Shown piece by piece: positions 18,808 through 27,241 of a DNA stretch of 64,000 bases; the stretch's first letter is position 1, and every line of letters begins with the position of its first letter. Below the pieces are notes generated by a model. That model saw only the letters and a program-made list of their open reading frames with translations, was not told the DNA's origin and did no database searches. A program made the translations under genes and the position numbers. This DNA is from Bacillus sp. FJAT-27445 (lineage in GTDB: Bacteria; Bacillota; Bacilli; Bacillales; Cytobacillaceae). The stretch lies in NCBI RefSeq assembly GCF_001510665.1, contig NZ_LMTI01000002.1:642044-706043 (forward strand). Direction: 5' to 3'.

Positions 18808-20250
18808 TTACTTCTTCGGTGCTGGAGGAACAACCGGCTGCTGGCCTGGGAATTCAGGATTGATGGCATGAGTTTTCTTCTGGAAGTTATCCTTCTCGCC
18901 AGTTACAGCTTTTTTCGCCTTTTCAATTTCCTCTTTCAGCTTATCGATATTGACTCCCTTTTTAACCAGTTCTTCGGTTGCAATGTGGATGGCCTGGTTC
19001 GATTCCTCGATTGCAACAGCAAGAGAATCCATTGCGCCCTGCGGGTTATGGAAGCCTGCTGAGCTCTCGGCTGCAACGATATCCCAGAACCATTGGGCTT
19101 TCCTTACATGCTCTTGTGCAGCTTTTACCTTTTCCGACTTAACTCCAGTCGTGATCATTTTGTTCACATAGTAATGGGCGTTTATTGAAACTTCCTCCGC
19201 CTTATGCAATTGCTTCATGTGAGTATCCTGGATTTCGATAACCCTTGTTTCCAGTTTATCTAAATCCCTGTCGCCATGGCATGTTCCGCAGGATGATTTC
19301 ATCGTCTTAAGAGGGGAAGTCCACCAGTGAGATGAAATTTTGCGTTTTCCATCAACGCGCTCATATGGCATATGGCAGTCCGCGCAGGCTACTCCTGCTT
19401 TTCCGTGAGTTCCTTCCGTAAATGTTTCATAGTCCGGGTGCTGAGCCTTCAGCATTGGGGTTCCGGAAACATTGTGGATCCAATCCTTCTCAAACCCTTT
19501 TTCCTTAGCAATTGTAGAGTAGTATTCATACATATCTTCAGGCTTGAAGCCCTTGTCCCACGGGAAGGTTACCTCGCTGTTTGTGGCGTCGAAGTAATAT
19601 TCAACGTGGCACTGGCCGCAAACATAGCTGCGCATATCATTTTTCGTTGCTTTTGATACATCGATTCCCTTCCGCTCCATCGCCTTGGTAAAGCTAGGGC
19701 GCGTTACGCGAAGGTCCATTGTCTGCGGGTCATGGCAGTCGGAACAGCCGATTGGCGAATGGCCCATCGCTTCCCCTTTAGGGAAGATTTCCGTCTTGAA
19801 GTTGCCGCCCCAGTAATCATCGCCCATTTCTTCAATCATTTTCGGAACGGCAGTCGATTTACATGTGTAACAGGAACCCACCGATTTATCGGTAATCCTC
19901 GCGACAGTCTTTATATCCTCAAGCGCGTAGACGTGGCCGCGGTCTTCGTTATACTCGGTTGCAAAACCATAGCCGTTAAATAGGATTGGCAGGTAAGGCT
20001 CTTTGTCCGCATCATACTTGGATCGTTTGACGGAACCGCTGTATTTTGTATCTGACATTTTTTCATTCTTCTTATAACTGTTGTATTGAAGCGGGAACAT
20101 GTCCTTGAATGCTTCATTTGAGATTTCATCTTTTGAGAGTCCTGTTGTTTTTGGTTTGGCGGCCGCCTGTTCACTGGAGGAACTGCAGCCTGTTATGATC
20201 AGAATGAATGCCAAAAGCATCAGGTATGCTCCGAATCGGAACTTGGACAT
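18808..20250 (-). CDS. nrfA: Ammonia-forming cytochrome c nitrite reductase, catalytic subunit
   Basis: A 480-residue pentahaem cytochrome c that reduces nitrite to ammonium with six electrons. Five haem sites are visible: the special catalytic CYTCK, then GCSDCH, VCGQCH, ACADCH and SCGTCH. The N-terminus is a lipoprotein signal with lipobox LIITGC, so the enzyme should be anchored on the outer face of the membrane, as expected in a Gram-positive cell. AAAGGAGG overlaps the end of nrfH, so the two are coupled. It is last in the nrf/ccm cluster and probably under Fnr control. Confidence 0.96.
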   Translation of the reverse strand: MSKFRFGAYLMLLAFILIITGCSSSSEQAAAKPKTTGLSKDEISNEAFKDMFPLQYNSYKKNEKMSDTKYSGSVKRSKYDADKEPYLPILFNGYGFATEYNEDRGHVYALEDIKTVARITDKSVGSCYTCKSTAVPKMIEEMGDDYWGGNFKTEIFPKGEAMGHSPIGCSDCHDPQTMDLRVTRPSFTKAMERKGIDVSKATKNDMRSYVCGQCHVEYYFDATNSEVTFPWDKGFKPEDMYEYYSTIAKEKGFEKDWIHNVSGTPMLKAQHPDYETFTEGTHGKAGVACADCHMPYERVDGKRKISSHWWTSPLKTMKSSCGTCHGDRDLDKLETRVIEIQDTHMKQLHKAEEVSINAHYYVNKMITTGVKSEKVKAAQEHVRKAQWFWDIVAAESSAGFHNPQGAMDSLAVAIEESNQAIHIATEELVKKGVNIDKLKEEIEKAKKAVTGEKDNFQKKTHAINPEFPGQQPVVPPAPKK

Positions 20251-20252
20251 CT

Positions 20253-20765
20253 TTAAAATCCTCCTTTATGTTCAAGCAGCTCGCCGGACTTTGGCGGCTT
20301 ATTGAATTCTTTTGTTTTAAAATTCTTTCCGTGCGGCACAGTGCGGTGGCACGTCGTGCAGCTTTCCTTCGCATCGTGTTCGATGTTTGTCAGCGTGCTT
20401 TCATGGCATGTGATACAGTTTTGCTCGACAACCCTCTCTGTCTTTTCGGTTGCATGCAGCACGTTCGGGATTTTATCGGTCCCGAGCGTATTAAAGTACA
20501 TGTGCCCCATTCCGGCTTTGCCCTTGAATACCAGCTTCTTCGCCACATTATCATGCGGCAAGTGGCAATCATTGCAGGATAAAGTCGAATGTGTTGAATC
20601 TGTAAAAGATCCGTACGCAGAGTCCATGATGTGGCAGCTCTGGCAGAAATTCGGCGAGTCCGTATAGGCCAATGTTTTCACAGTCACAACGGACAGGACA
20701 ATCCCCGCGAAAAGCGCGGTAAAAATCAGTATCTTTTTATCAATCGCCAAAAGTTTCTTAAACAT
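20253..20765 (-). CDS. nrfH: Cytochrome c nitrite reductase, membrane tetrahaem subunit
   Basis: A 170-residue NapC/NirT-family quinol dehydrogenase. One N-terminal membrane helix (about residues 10-33) is followed by four CxxCH sites: FCQSCH, SCNDCH, NCITCH and SCTTCH. It passes electrons from menaquinol to NrfA. GGGGAGGTGAAAG precedes the ATG. Only two bases separate its stop from the nrfA start. Menaquinone synthesis genes occur later in the same window. Confidence 0.95.
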   Translation of the reverse strand: MFKKLLAIDKKILIFTALFAGIVLSVVTVKTLAYTDSPNFCQSCHIMDSAYGSFTDSTHSTLSCNDCHLPHDNVAKKLVFKGKAGMGHMYFNTLGTDKIPNVLHATEKTERVVEQNCITCHESTLTNIEHDAKESCTTCHRTVPHGKNFKTKEFNKPPKSGELLEHKGGF

Positions 20766-20824
20766 TCTTTCACCTCCCCAGGTAAATGTTTATCTATTAA
20801 AACACCAATGTGTTCTAATCAAGT

Positions 20825-21166
20825 TCACGATTCTTCCGGTGGTACCCGGTATATATCTTCCTTCGCCTCGGCTCGGATTAATTCAAGCGCTTCCTGAATA
20901 TCCCTGTCTACTGAGGAATTTCCCCGAATGGAATCGGATGCAAGACGGTAGTAGGATTCCTTCAAGTTTTGAAAATCTTCGGAAGATATTTTTTTCATCA
21001 GGACATCCATTTCAAGCTCATTGACGGCTTCATACACCGTTTCCATAGTTAGGCCTTGGTCTATTGCGGCTTCTTGAAAATCTTTTGCCCCTGCAAAAAG
21101 CGGGTGCAGTACAAGATAGAGGCAGACGGCAATCAGGAGCACACAAACGATTATGATGTATAGCAT
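20825..21166 (-). CDS. Short CcmI/NrfG-like membrane protein of cytochrome c maturation
   Basis: A 113-residue protein with one N-terminal membrane helix (residues 2-22) and a soluble part with the segment VNELEMDVLMKKISSEDFQNL, which resembles the N-terminal region of CcmI, where a helix pair follows the membrane anchor. No TPR region is present. It lies between the CcmH-like gene and nrfH, so a role in presenting apocytochrome for haem attachment is likely. This is inference from position and weak similarity. Confidence 0.6.
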   Translation of the reverse strand: MLYIIIVCVLLIAVCLYLVLHPLFAGAKDFQEAAIDQGLTMETVYEAVNELEMDVLMKKISSEDFQNLKESYYRLASDSIRGNSSVDRDIQEALELIRAEAKEDIYRVPPEES

Positions 21167-21180
21167 GTTTGCTCCTCCCT

Positions 21181-21657
21181 TTAAAAGTACTTTTTTCGCT
21201 CGTTATCAAGCATTTCCTCAAGGCTTGCATACTCTCCGCCCGTTAAAGGCATCTTGTTCACTTTCGGGGAATCCTTTTGATTTTTCCTTGCAGTTACCCG
21301 TTTAATCGCCATCCCGGCTATTGCGCCTCCTGCGGTGACCCCCACTATAGGGATTATCCAGGCGATAAGCCCGCTTCCGCTTTTTTCCGGAACCTTTAAC
21401 GCGGCCGGCCCAAGTTCATCGGTGTAGTATTTAATGATTTCCTTTGGTTCTTGGCCCTTGTTCAGCATTTCAAGTACTTCGCTGTTGTAGGCCTTCCTTA
21501 CCTTACAGGTTGATAATTCATGGTCGGAATGGCCATCCATATCAAGCTGGCTCGTTACCTCCCTGAATTCCGGAGAATTCTCCGTATACGCGGCCCATAC
21601 GGCCCCAGGAAGCGCGGCCAGGAAAATCGCAAGAAGGACGATTGCTTTCCTGCTCAT
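21181..21657 (-). CDS. CcmH/NrfF-like protein lacking the CxxC motif
   Basis: 158 residues: signal peptide or anchor (1-22), a helical domain, and a membrane helix near 95-115. The segment SEVLEMLNKGQEPKEIIKYYTDELG matches the CcmH/NrfF helical bundle. The usual LRCxxCQ redox motif is replaced by QLDMDGHSDHELSTCKVRK, with one Cys and two His. The ATG overlaps the ccmF stop (ATGA), indicating translational coupling. CcmH proteins normally reduce apocytochrome c; how this one works without the CxxC pair is unclear. Confidence 0.75.
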   Translation of the reverse strand: MSRKAIVLLAIFLAALPGAVWAAYTENSPEFREVTSQLDMDGHSDHELSTCKVRKAYNSEVLEMLNKGQEPKEIIKYYTDELGPAALKVPEKSGSGLIAWIIPIVGVTAGGAIAGMAIKRVTARKNQKDSPKVNKMPLTGGEYASLEEMLDNERKKYF

Positions 21658-23630
21658 CGTATCGCCTCCTCTTCTGTGACATAGTGCACAATCGTTTTGC
21701 CAGCTGTGCGCTTTCCGCCAGTTAATGCAACCAGGATACCGGCCAGCATGATATATCCTCCTGCCCACATCCAGCTAACGAACGGGTTCACCCTAGCGAG
21801 GACAGTGATTTTATTTTTCGTTTCCCAGGAACTGAGCACGACATACAGGTCCTCATTCCAGCGCGACTTTACATCCACCTCGGTGGATGGTTCCGCCCAG
21901 TTATCGTAATAAATCTTTTCAGGATGTACCGGCGTTAGCTTCTGGCCTTTATACAGAACGCCCATTTCCGCAAAAATGATGTCCCGGTCGCTTTTTTTCA
22001 ATTTATTGAAGCTATTGAATGTAAGCTCATAACCTCCGATGCTGAAACTCTCTCCCCTGTTCACCGTCTTGATCACCTCAAGCGGGTAGGCCTGGGAGCT
22101 AATGATACCTACGGCGAGAACGCCGATTCCAATATGGACAATATAGCCGCCATATCTGCGCCGATTTTTGGCAAAGAGCTTCATTGTTGCAGTAGCAAAG
22201 TTTTCTGCTGTTGCCTTTTGCCGAGCCCGTACTCCTCTCCCAATTTCAGCCATATGAGTGGCCAGCATGAACATGCACGCTGATATACCGAAGATTGCAA
22301 AGGCTCCCTTGACTCCTGATAGGAGCAGAAAACACGCGAATAAGGCAGATAGTAAAAGCGGCCAGCGAATTTGTTTAAATACTCTTGCAGGGTTTGCTTT
22401 TTGCCAGGGAATGACCGGGCAGACAGCCATAAGTAAGAGAAGTGCCAGTAGAATCGGCGCCATCACTTTGTTGAAGTAGGGTGCGCCGGTATTGATTTTT
22501 GTTCCTATGAACGTTTCCGATATGAGTGGAAAAATAGTTCCCCAGAATACGGCGAAAGCCGCCGTGAGCAATATATAATTATTAAGCAGGTAGCTGCTTT
22601 CTTTTGAAAAGTAGGCCGAAACCGGCACGCTTTTACTTCGGATCAACCCGTTCCTTGAAATAACGAGATAGGCAGCGAATAAGGACATGAATGCCAGGAA
22701 GATGAAAAAGTATGTTCCCATGCTGCTATCCGCAAATGCATGGACGCTTGTCAGAATTCCGCTCCGTACAAGAAAAGTCCCGAACAAAGTCAGGCAGTAC
22801 GATAGGATAACAAGAAATAGATTCCACTTCCTGAGCATATTTTTCCGCTCCTGGATCATCACGGAGTGGAGAAGCGCCGATACAGTCAGCCACGGCATGA
22901 AGGAAGCATTTTCGACCGGATCCCAGGCCCAATAGCCTCCCCAGCCGAGCTCGACATAAGCCCACCAGGCACCGATTAAATTTCCTGCGGTTAAAAACAT
23001 CCATGATGTAAGCGTCCATTTCCTAGTCAGCCTAAGCCAGGCAGGATCCATGCTTTTCAGCATCAATGAAGCCATCGCAAACGCAAATGGGACCGCAAGC
23101 CCGACATACCCAAGGTAAAGTGTCACCGGATGAATCACCATTCCAGGATTCTGAAGCATGGGGTTCAAGCCGTTCCCATCCGCGGGAATTGTCTCCGAGA
23201 GTTCAAACGGATTCGCCAGCAATAGCAACACAGTGAAGAAGAAAAGCTGGTTCATGGCAAGCACTGCAACTGCATAGGGAGTGTATTTATTTTTACCAAA
23301 GGCAATGATTGCGGTATAAACAGCCAGTAATAACGTCCAGAAAAGGAGCGAGCCAGCATTCCCAGCCCAAAAGGCCGAGAGCTTATAAATAAGAGGCAGT
23401 GCATCGTTCGTATAAGAAGCAACGTATGTGTACTGGTACTGGCCCGTTCCAAGGAAATAAAGAAGCAGGACTGACGCGGACAATGAAACGAGCAGAATTG
23501 CGTATACTCCGCCTCTCGCGCTGCCGAGCCAATTCCGGCTCCTTTTTCGGATTCCTATAATGGTTGCAGTTAAGGTGTAGGCAGCAAGTACGATGCCAAG
23601 TATCAAAGATAAATTTCCGAAGATATACAT
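21654..23630 (-). CDS. ccmF: Haem lyase, CcmF/NrfE family
   Basis: A 658-residue protein with about 15 membrane segments and the tryptophan-rich WWD signature WGGYWAWDPVENASFMPWL (about residue 235), which handles haem. CcmF/NrfE attaches haem to apocytochrome c. Bacillus normally uses the ResBC system, so this gene next to nrfA probably serves the unusual CYTCK haem site, as NrfE does in E. coli. GGAGGCAGGCAGC precedes the ATG. CcmA-E are not in the window. Confidence 0.92.
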   Translation of the reverse strand: MYIFGNLSLILGIVLAAYTLTATIIGIRKRSRNWLGSARGGVYAILLVSLSASVLLLYFLGTGQYQYTYVASYTNDALPLIYKLSAFWAGNAGSLLFWTLLLAVYTAIIAFGKNKYTPYAVAVLAMNQLFFFTVLLLLANPFELSETIPADGNGLNPMLQNPGMVIHPVTLYLGYVGLAVPFAFAMASLMLKSMDPAWLRLTRKWTLTSWMFLTAGNLIGAWWAYVELGWGGYWAWDPVENASFMPWLTVSALLHSVMIQERKNMLRKWNLFLVILSYCLTLFGTFLVRSGILTSVHAFADSSMGTYFFIFLAFMSLFAAYLVISRNGLIRSKSVPVSAYFSKESSYLLNNYILLTAAFAVFWGTIFPLISETFIGTKINTGAPYFNKVMAPILLALLLLMAVCPVIPWQKANPARVFKQIRWPLLLSALFACFLLLSGVKGAFAIFGISACMFMLATHMAEIGRGVRARQKATAENFATATMKLFAKNRRRYGGYIVHIGIGVLAVGIISSQAYPLEVIKTVNRGESFSIGGYELTFNSFNKLKKSDRDIIFAEMGVLYKGQKLTPVHPEKIYYDNWAEPSTEVDVKSRWNEDLYVVLSSWETKNKITVLARVNPFVSWMWAGGYIMLAGILVALTGGKRTAGKTIVHYVTEEEAIR

Positions 23631-23644
23631 GCTGCCTGCCTCCT

Positions 23645-24604
23645 TTATTCTTTTAGATTAAGTTTCCTTTGGAGCTCATTGTATTCTGCTTCTGTAATCG
23701 AACCATCCATAAGCATTTTCCGTAACTGAGCTTTTTTCGCTCTAGCCGCACTTGGTTCAATTGCAACCGTAGCAGCTGGGAGCCTCTTTCTCTTAAGGAA
23801 GAGTATTAGCAATCCAGCAATAAGCAAACTTGCCGCACTAATTCCGGCGATTGTCAGGCCGAGTGGAATTTTTTCTGTTTTGACTGCTTTTTCCGGCACT
23901 GAATTTTCACCTGCAGCCTTGAGCAGTTCATTTGTTGTCTTTGTTTCATTCCTGTCATACGAAAGTGTGAAGCTCTGTTCCTGGCCAGCTTTCATTCCCT
24001 TTATTTGATACGTATGCATCTGAAGCCCGTAAGGATTTTCATGCGGCGCCTCACTAGCGGGTGGATTCAGCTTTACAGTTGAAGCATTCATCGGTTCAAG
24101 AACAGTCAGGTTAACTAACGTAATATCGGCGAAGCTTTTGAAGGAATAGTCCAACATTTTTTTAGAGCCTTTAGTTTTTATTGCATCTGTGTAAAATTCA
24201 ATTACAAATTTATATTGGTCGTTTGGCTCAATTTCCCGGCTGGTCTCCCAGGATAGTGTCCCTTTTTCCAAATCCAGCTCGTAGTTAATTTCGAACATCT
24301 GTGACAAGTCGCTGGAATAATCTGCAGCGAATCCAACCCTAAAGTTTTTCTCGTCCACCGGGAGCGGAATTTCAATTTTCCCTTTTTGTGCCTTGGCGGA
24401 ATCATTAATAAGGCTGCCCTGGTAACCAATCAGAAGAGGTGGCTGTTTTAATTCCTTATCGTTTGGATGGTTCGCGAATTCCGGCATAACCTGGATGGAG
24501 AGCTCCTCAAGTTTCAAGACTCCGTTTTCTTTTTCCTCCCCAAGTGCCGAAGCGGGCATCATCAGAAAAATTATTAGGAAGAAAGCAGTTATTTTTTTTC
24601 CCAT
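23645..24604 (-). CDS. Unknown exported, membrane-anchored protein of the nrf cluster
   Basis: 319 residues: signal peptide (about 1-22), a beta-rich extracytoplasmic domain (about 25-240), one membrane helix (about 248-270) and a short cytoplasmic tail. The tail ends with LRKMLMDGSITEAEYNELQR, a SHOCT-like helix pair. There is no CxxCH, so it is not a cytochrome. It starts the probable operon and is 14 bases from ccmF. I do not recognise the family; a role in NrfAH assembly is inferred from position only. Confidence 0.7.
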   Translation of the reverse strand: MGKKITAFFLIIFLMMPASALGEEKENGVLKLEELSIQVMPEFANHPNDKELKQPPLLIGYQGSLINDSAKAQKGKIEIPLPVDEKNFRVGFAADYSSDLSQMFEINYELDLEKGTLSWETSREIEPNDQYKFVIEFYTDAIKTKGSKKMLDYSFKSFADITLVNLTVLEPMNASTVKLNPPASEAPHENPYGLQMHTYQIKGMKAGQEQSFTLSYDRNETKTTNELLKAAGENSVPEKAVKTEKIPLGLTIAGISAASLLIAGLLILFLKRKRLPAATVAIEPSAARAKKAQLRKMLMDGSITEAEYNELQRKLNLKE

Positions 24605-24685
24605 CGTTCCATCTTCCTTTCAAAGGAAATCGTTTTCCAAATCCCCTCCAAAGTTCTTTAAGAGGATTCGTTTCCGTGAATTTCT

Positions 24686-24734
24686 ATCTTATTTAAACCA
24701 TGGAACACCTCCTCATTCTGTGACCTAAATCACA
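24686..24734 (-). promoter_or_regulatory. Fnr-type operator and promoter region of the nrf/ccm operon
   Basis: TGTGA-N6-TCACA at 24719-24734 is a perfect Fnr/Crp-type palindrome. On the minus strand, TTTAAATAAGAT follows at the distance expected for a -10 element when the activator sits near -41.5. This fits anaerobic activation by Fnr. Confidence 0.75.
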
Positions 24735-24900
24735 AAATAAATTCGACTCGTTTCCAAATTGTGAACGGCTTTTTTCTTGAAAAATAGCCAACGGAAAAGC
24801 GAGGAATGGAAAAGGATTTTCGTAAGTGGGAGGTGGGAGGAACTTATGAAGATTCAGTGAACATATACAAAAAGTGAAGGAGGAGCTGAAAATTCACAGT
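24735..24900. other. Intergenic region upstream of the nrf operator
   Basis: About 165 bp between the Fnr-type box and the terminator of the ytzC run. No gene, repeat or RNA is evident. Confidence 0.5.
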
Positions 24901-24929
24901 AAAAAGACAGCACCCATTTGGGCACTGCC
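24901..24929 (-). terminator. Terminator of the ytzC run
   Basis: GGCAGTGCCC pairs with GGGTGCTGTC, including G-U pairs (24906-24929), followed on the minus strand by TTTTT. Confidence 0.85.
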
Positions 24930-24955
24930 TTGGGAGGATGTTCAGTTGGGTTTGG

Positions 24956-25132
24956 CTAATACTTATGGTTTTCCACATGCATTTTCGATTTGACCGGCTG
25001 TCCGCCAGTTTTTTCATACGCCTTTTTGGCACGGTCGATTAGGTCGAGATCTGTACCGACTTCAACATCTTGGCTATTGTACCCATTTCGTGTTTTTTGT
25101 TCGGGATTGTTTTGCTTGGATCTTTTTTTCAT
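24956..25132 (-). CDS. Small basic protein, unknown function
   Basis: A 58-residue hydrophilic protein, MKKRSKQNNPEQ at the start and KSKMHVENHKY at the end, with a central helix (DLIDRAKKAYEKTG). AGGGGG lies seven to eight bases before the ATG. It begins 11 bases after ytzC and shares its terminator, which supports a real gene. No family was recognised; small basic proteins of this kind are common among sporulation genes, but nothing proves that here. Confidence 0.65.
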   Translation of the reverse strand: MKKRSKQNNPEQKTRNGYNSQDVEVGTDLDLIDRAKKAYEKTGGQPVKSKMHVENHKY

Positions 25133-25143
25133 GTTCAGTCCCC

Positions 25144-25407
25144 CTAGTGCCTTTGCAGTATTAAATCATTTTGGATTCCCTGAAGCTGAAGCCTCATCCT
25201 GTTCAGGCGCTCACGCTGCTGGGAATTCGCGCTTAATGCCAATAAGGCCATTTCGTTGTAGGCATCTTCCAGCGCTTTCAAGGCTTCTGTGTAACCCTCA
25301 GCATTGTGATGTTCCTGCCGGGCTGTATGGTTGTATTGATCCTGGGCAAATTCGATCGTCTGCTGACATTTGTCGATAAAGTTTTCAATTGATTGCCGTG
25401 TTGCCAA
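25144..25407 (-). CDS. ytzC: YtzC family protein (DUF2524)
   Basis: An 87-residue, mostly helical protein starting MATRQSIENFI and ending with RMRLQLQGIQNDLILQRH, matching B. subtilis YtzC in length and pattern. It has no signal peptide or catalytic motif, and the function is unknown. GAGGGGGGATTTC precedes the ATG. It is divergent from ytqA. Confidence 0.85.
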   Translation of the reverse strand: MATRQSIENFIDKCQQTIEFAQDQYNHTARQEHHNAEGYTEALKALEDAYNEMALLALSANSQQRERLNRMRLQLQGIQNDLILQRH

Positions 25408-25630
25408 TGAAATCCCCCCTCACAATGGTAATGCAGCCCACTAAATCGAAGGCCGGAATCTGCAGAAATGCAGTTTCATTCTTAGTGTGTTCACCCTCGC
25501 GCCGTCTATCACGGTCTTAGTGTGATAATTAGTGGGAAGAAATGAAATAGCCTGGACAAGCTCTTCATGTTAAAATTCAAATTGTGTCTTCCAAGATTTA
25601 AAAACCCACTAAACTAAAGAGGTGTGCGAT

Positions 25631-26605
25631 ATGGCGCAAACCAATCCTTTTCCTTTTGCAATGGACCAAAAAAGGTACCATACATGGAATTATCATCTCC
25701 GCAGCCATTTCGGCCATAAGGTTTTCAAGGTTGCTCTTGATGGCGGTTTTGATTGCCCGAATCGGGACGGAACTGTCGCCCACGGCGGCTGTACGTTCTG
25801 CAGCGCCGCAGGCTCAGGCGATTTTGCCGGAAAGCGTGCGGACGAGCTTGAAGCCCAGTTTCATGAAATAAAGAATAAAATGCATACAAAATGGAAGGAT
25901 GGCAAATATATGGCCTACTTCCAGGCATTCACCAACACCCATGCTCCTGTTGCGGAACTCCGTGAAAAGTTCGAGGCAGTTTTAAAACAGGAAGGCGTAG
26001 TTGGGCTTTCGATTGCAACAAGGCCCGACTGTCTTCCTGACGATGTTATCAATTACCTTGCTGAACTTAATAAGCGGACTTATCTCTGGGTTGAGCTCGG
26101 ACTGCAGACTGTTCATGAGCGAACAGCCGAGCTAGTGAACCGGGCCCACGATTTCAATTGTTATAAAGAAGGGGTTAATAAACTTCGTAAACATAACATT
26201 CGGATTTGCACTCACATTATTAATGGCCTGCCGCTTGAGACAACGGACATGATGCTCGAAACAGCGCGGGAGGTGGCGAGGCTTGATGTCCAGGGAATTA
26301 AAATTCATCTTCTCCATCTCCTGAAAGGAACGCCCATGGTCAAGCAATATGAGAAAGGGCTGCTCGAATTCCTTACGTTCGATGATTATGTCAGTCTCGT
26401 TTGCGACCAGCTTGAACTTTTGCCGCCTGATATGATTGTCCACCGGATTACCGGTGACGGTCCAATCAATTTGATGATCGGGCCGATGTGGAGCGTCAAT
26501 AAGTGGGAAGTGCTTAACGCAATCGATGCGGAAATGAAGAAAAGGGATAGCTGGCAGGGTAAATTTTTTAAAGATGCCAATACACACGCAGGATTTCGTA
26601 GTTAG
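25631..26605 (+). CDS. ytqA: Radical SAM protein YtqA (TIGR01212), tRNA wobble-uridine modification
   Basis: 324 residues. The cluster-binding Cys are in DCPNRDGTVAHGGCTFC (about residues 39-55), the pattern of the TIGR01212 group rather than plain CxxxCxxC. In B. subtilis YtqA and its neighbour YtqB have been linked to the last steps of mnm5s2U formation in tRNA (names MnmL and MnmM); I recall this from the literature and cannot verify it here. The ATG at 25631 follows AGAGGTG. ytqB begins 21 bases downstream. Confidence 0.88.
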   Translation: MAQTNPFPFAMDQKRYHTWNYHLRSHFGHKVFKVALDGGFDCPNRDGTVAHGGCTFCSAAGSGDFAGKRADELEAQFHEIKNKMHTKWKDGKYMAYFQAFTNTHAPVAELREKFEAVLKQEGVVGLSIATRPDCLPDDVINYLAELNKRTYLWVELGLQTVHERTAELVNRAHDFNCYKEGVNKLRKHNIRICTHIINGLPLETTDMMLETAREVARLDVQGIKIHLLHLLKGTPMVKQYEKGLLEFLTFDDYVSLVCDQLELLPPDMIVHRITGDGPINLMIGPMWSVNKWEVLNAIDAEMKKRDSWQGKFFKDANTHAGFRS

Positions 26606-26626
26606 TATGAAAGAGGAGGGATAGTA

Positions 26627-27199
26627 ATGAAGCTGGATGGTGTCCTCCCTTTTGCGAGAACCCTTCTTGATAAGGCGATCACGGAAGGTGGCTTCGCTGT
26701 TGATGCGACTATGGGAAACGGCCATGATACACTTTACCTTGCCAAACTTGTCGGAGAAAATGGTGCTGTATTCGCATTCGACGTTCAAACTGAAGCACTA
26801 GCAGCAACACAAAAAAGACTAGCCGAACAAGGCTTCGAAAACCAGGCTACACTTTTTCATGCCGGCCATGAACAGGCTTCAGCATTAATTCCAGAAGCTT
26901 TTCATGGAAAGCTTCAAGGAGCCATTTTCAATCTTGGGTATCTGCCGGGAAGCGATAAAAGTGTAGTCACACAGCCTGGCACAACGATTTCGGCGGTTGA
27001 ACAGCTTTTAAGAATGATGGCGCCAGGAGGAATCATTGTCCTAGTTGTTTATCACGGACATGAGGGTGGTGCCGTGGAACGGGACAGCCTGCTTGAATAT
27101 GTCCGCGGACTCGACCAAAAAGAGGCCCATGTCCTGCACTATCAGTTCATAAACCAGAAAAACAATCCGCCATTCATCATTGCAATTGAAAAACGATAA
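26627..27199 (+). CDS. mnmM: SAM-dependent methyltransferase YtqB/MnmM
   Basis: A 190-residue Rossmann-fold methyltransferase. SAM motif I is FAVDATMGNGHDTLYLA (about residues 23-39), and NLGYLPGSD provides the motif IV region. In B. subtilis YtqB is reported to methylate nm5s2U to mnm5s2U at the tRNA wobble position. AGAGGAGGGATAGT precedes the ATG. It forms a two-gene unit with ytqA and ends at a strong terminator. Confidence 0.9.
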   Translation: MKLDGVLPFARTLLDKAITEGGFAVDATMGNGHDTLYLAKLVGENGAVFAFDVQTEALAATQKRLAEQGFENQATLFHAGHEQASALIPEAFHGKLQGAIFNLGYLPGSDKSVVTQPGTTISAVEQLLRMMAPGGIIVLVVYHGHEGGAVERDSLLEYVRGLDQKEAHVLHYQFINQKNNPPFIIAIEKR

Positions 27200-27204
27200 A
27201 AATA

Positions 27205-27241
27205 AGAGGCAGCCGCACAAACCAGCGGTTGCCTCTTTTTA
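27205..27241. terminator. Bidirectional terminator between ytqB and ytpB
   Basis: AGAGGCAGCCGC (27205-27216) pairs with GCGGTTGCCTCT (27225-27236), followed by T on the plus strand. The minus-strand side has the T-run TTATTTT. Confidence 0.93.

Noticed and set aside
24690..24712. GAGGAGGTGTTCC-ATG-GTT-TAA, a strong binding site with a two-codon ORF in the nrf promoter
   Set aside because: It overlaps the predicted -10 and core promoter, so it is probably not transcribed; chance.
25440..25540. CTTAGTGTG direct repeats and a TATCAC/GTGATA palindrome upstream of ytqA
   Set aside because: Short and isolated; not enough to call an operator.
26132..26788. 218-codon minus-strand frame over ytqA and ytqB
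   Set aside because: Lies opposite two clear genes and crosses their junction; composition is that of an antisense shadow.
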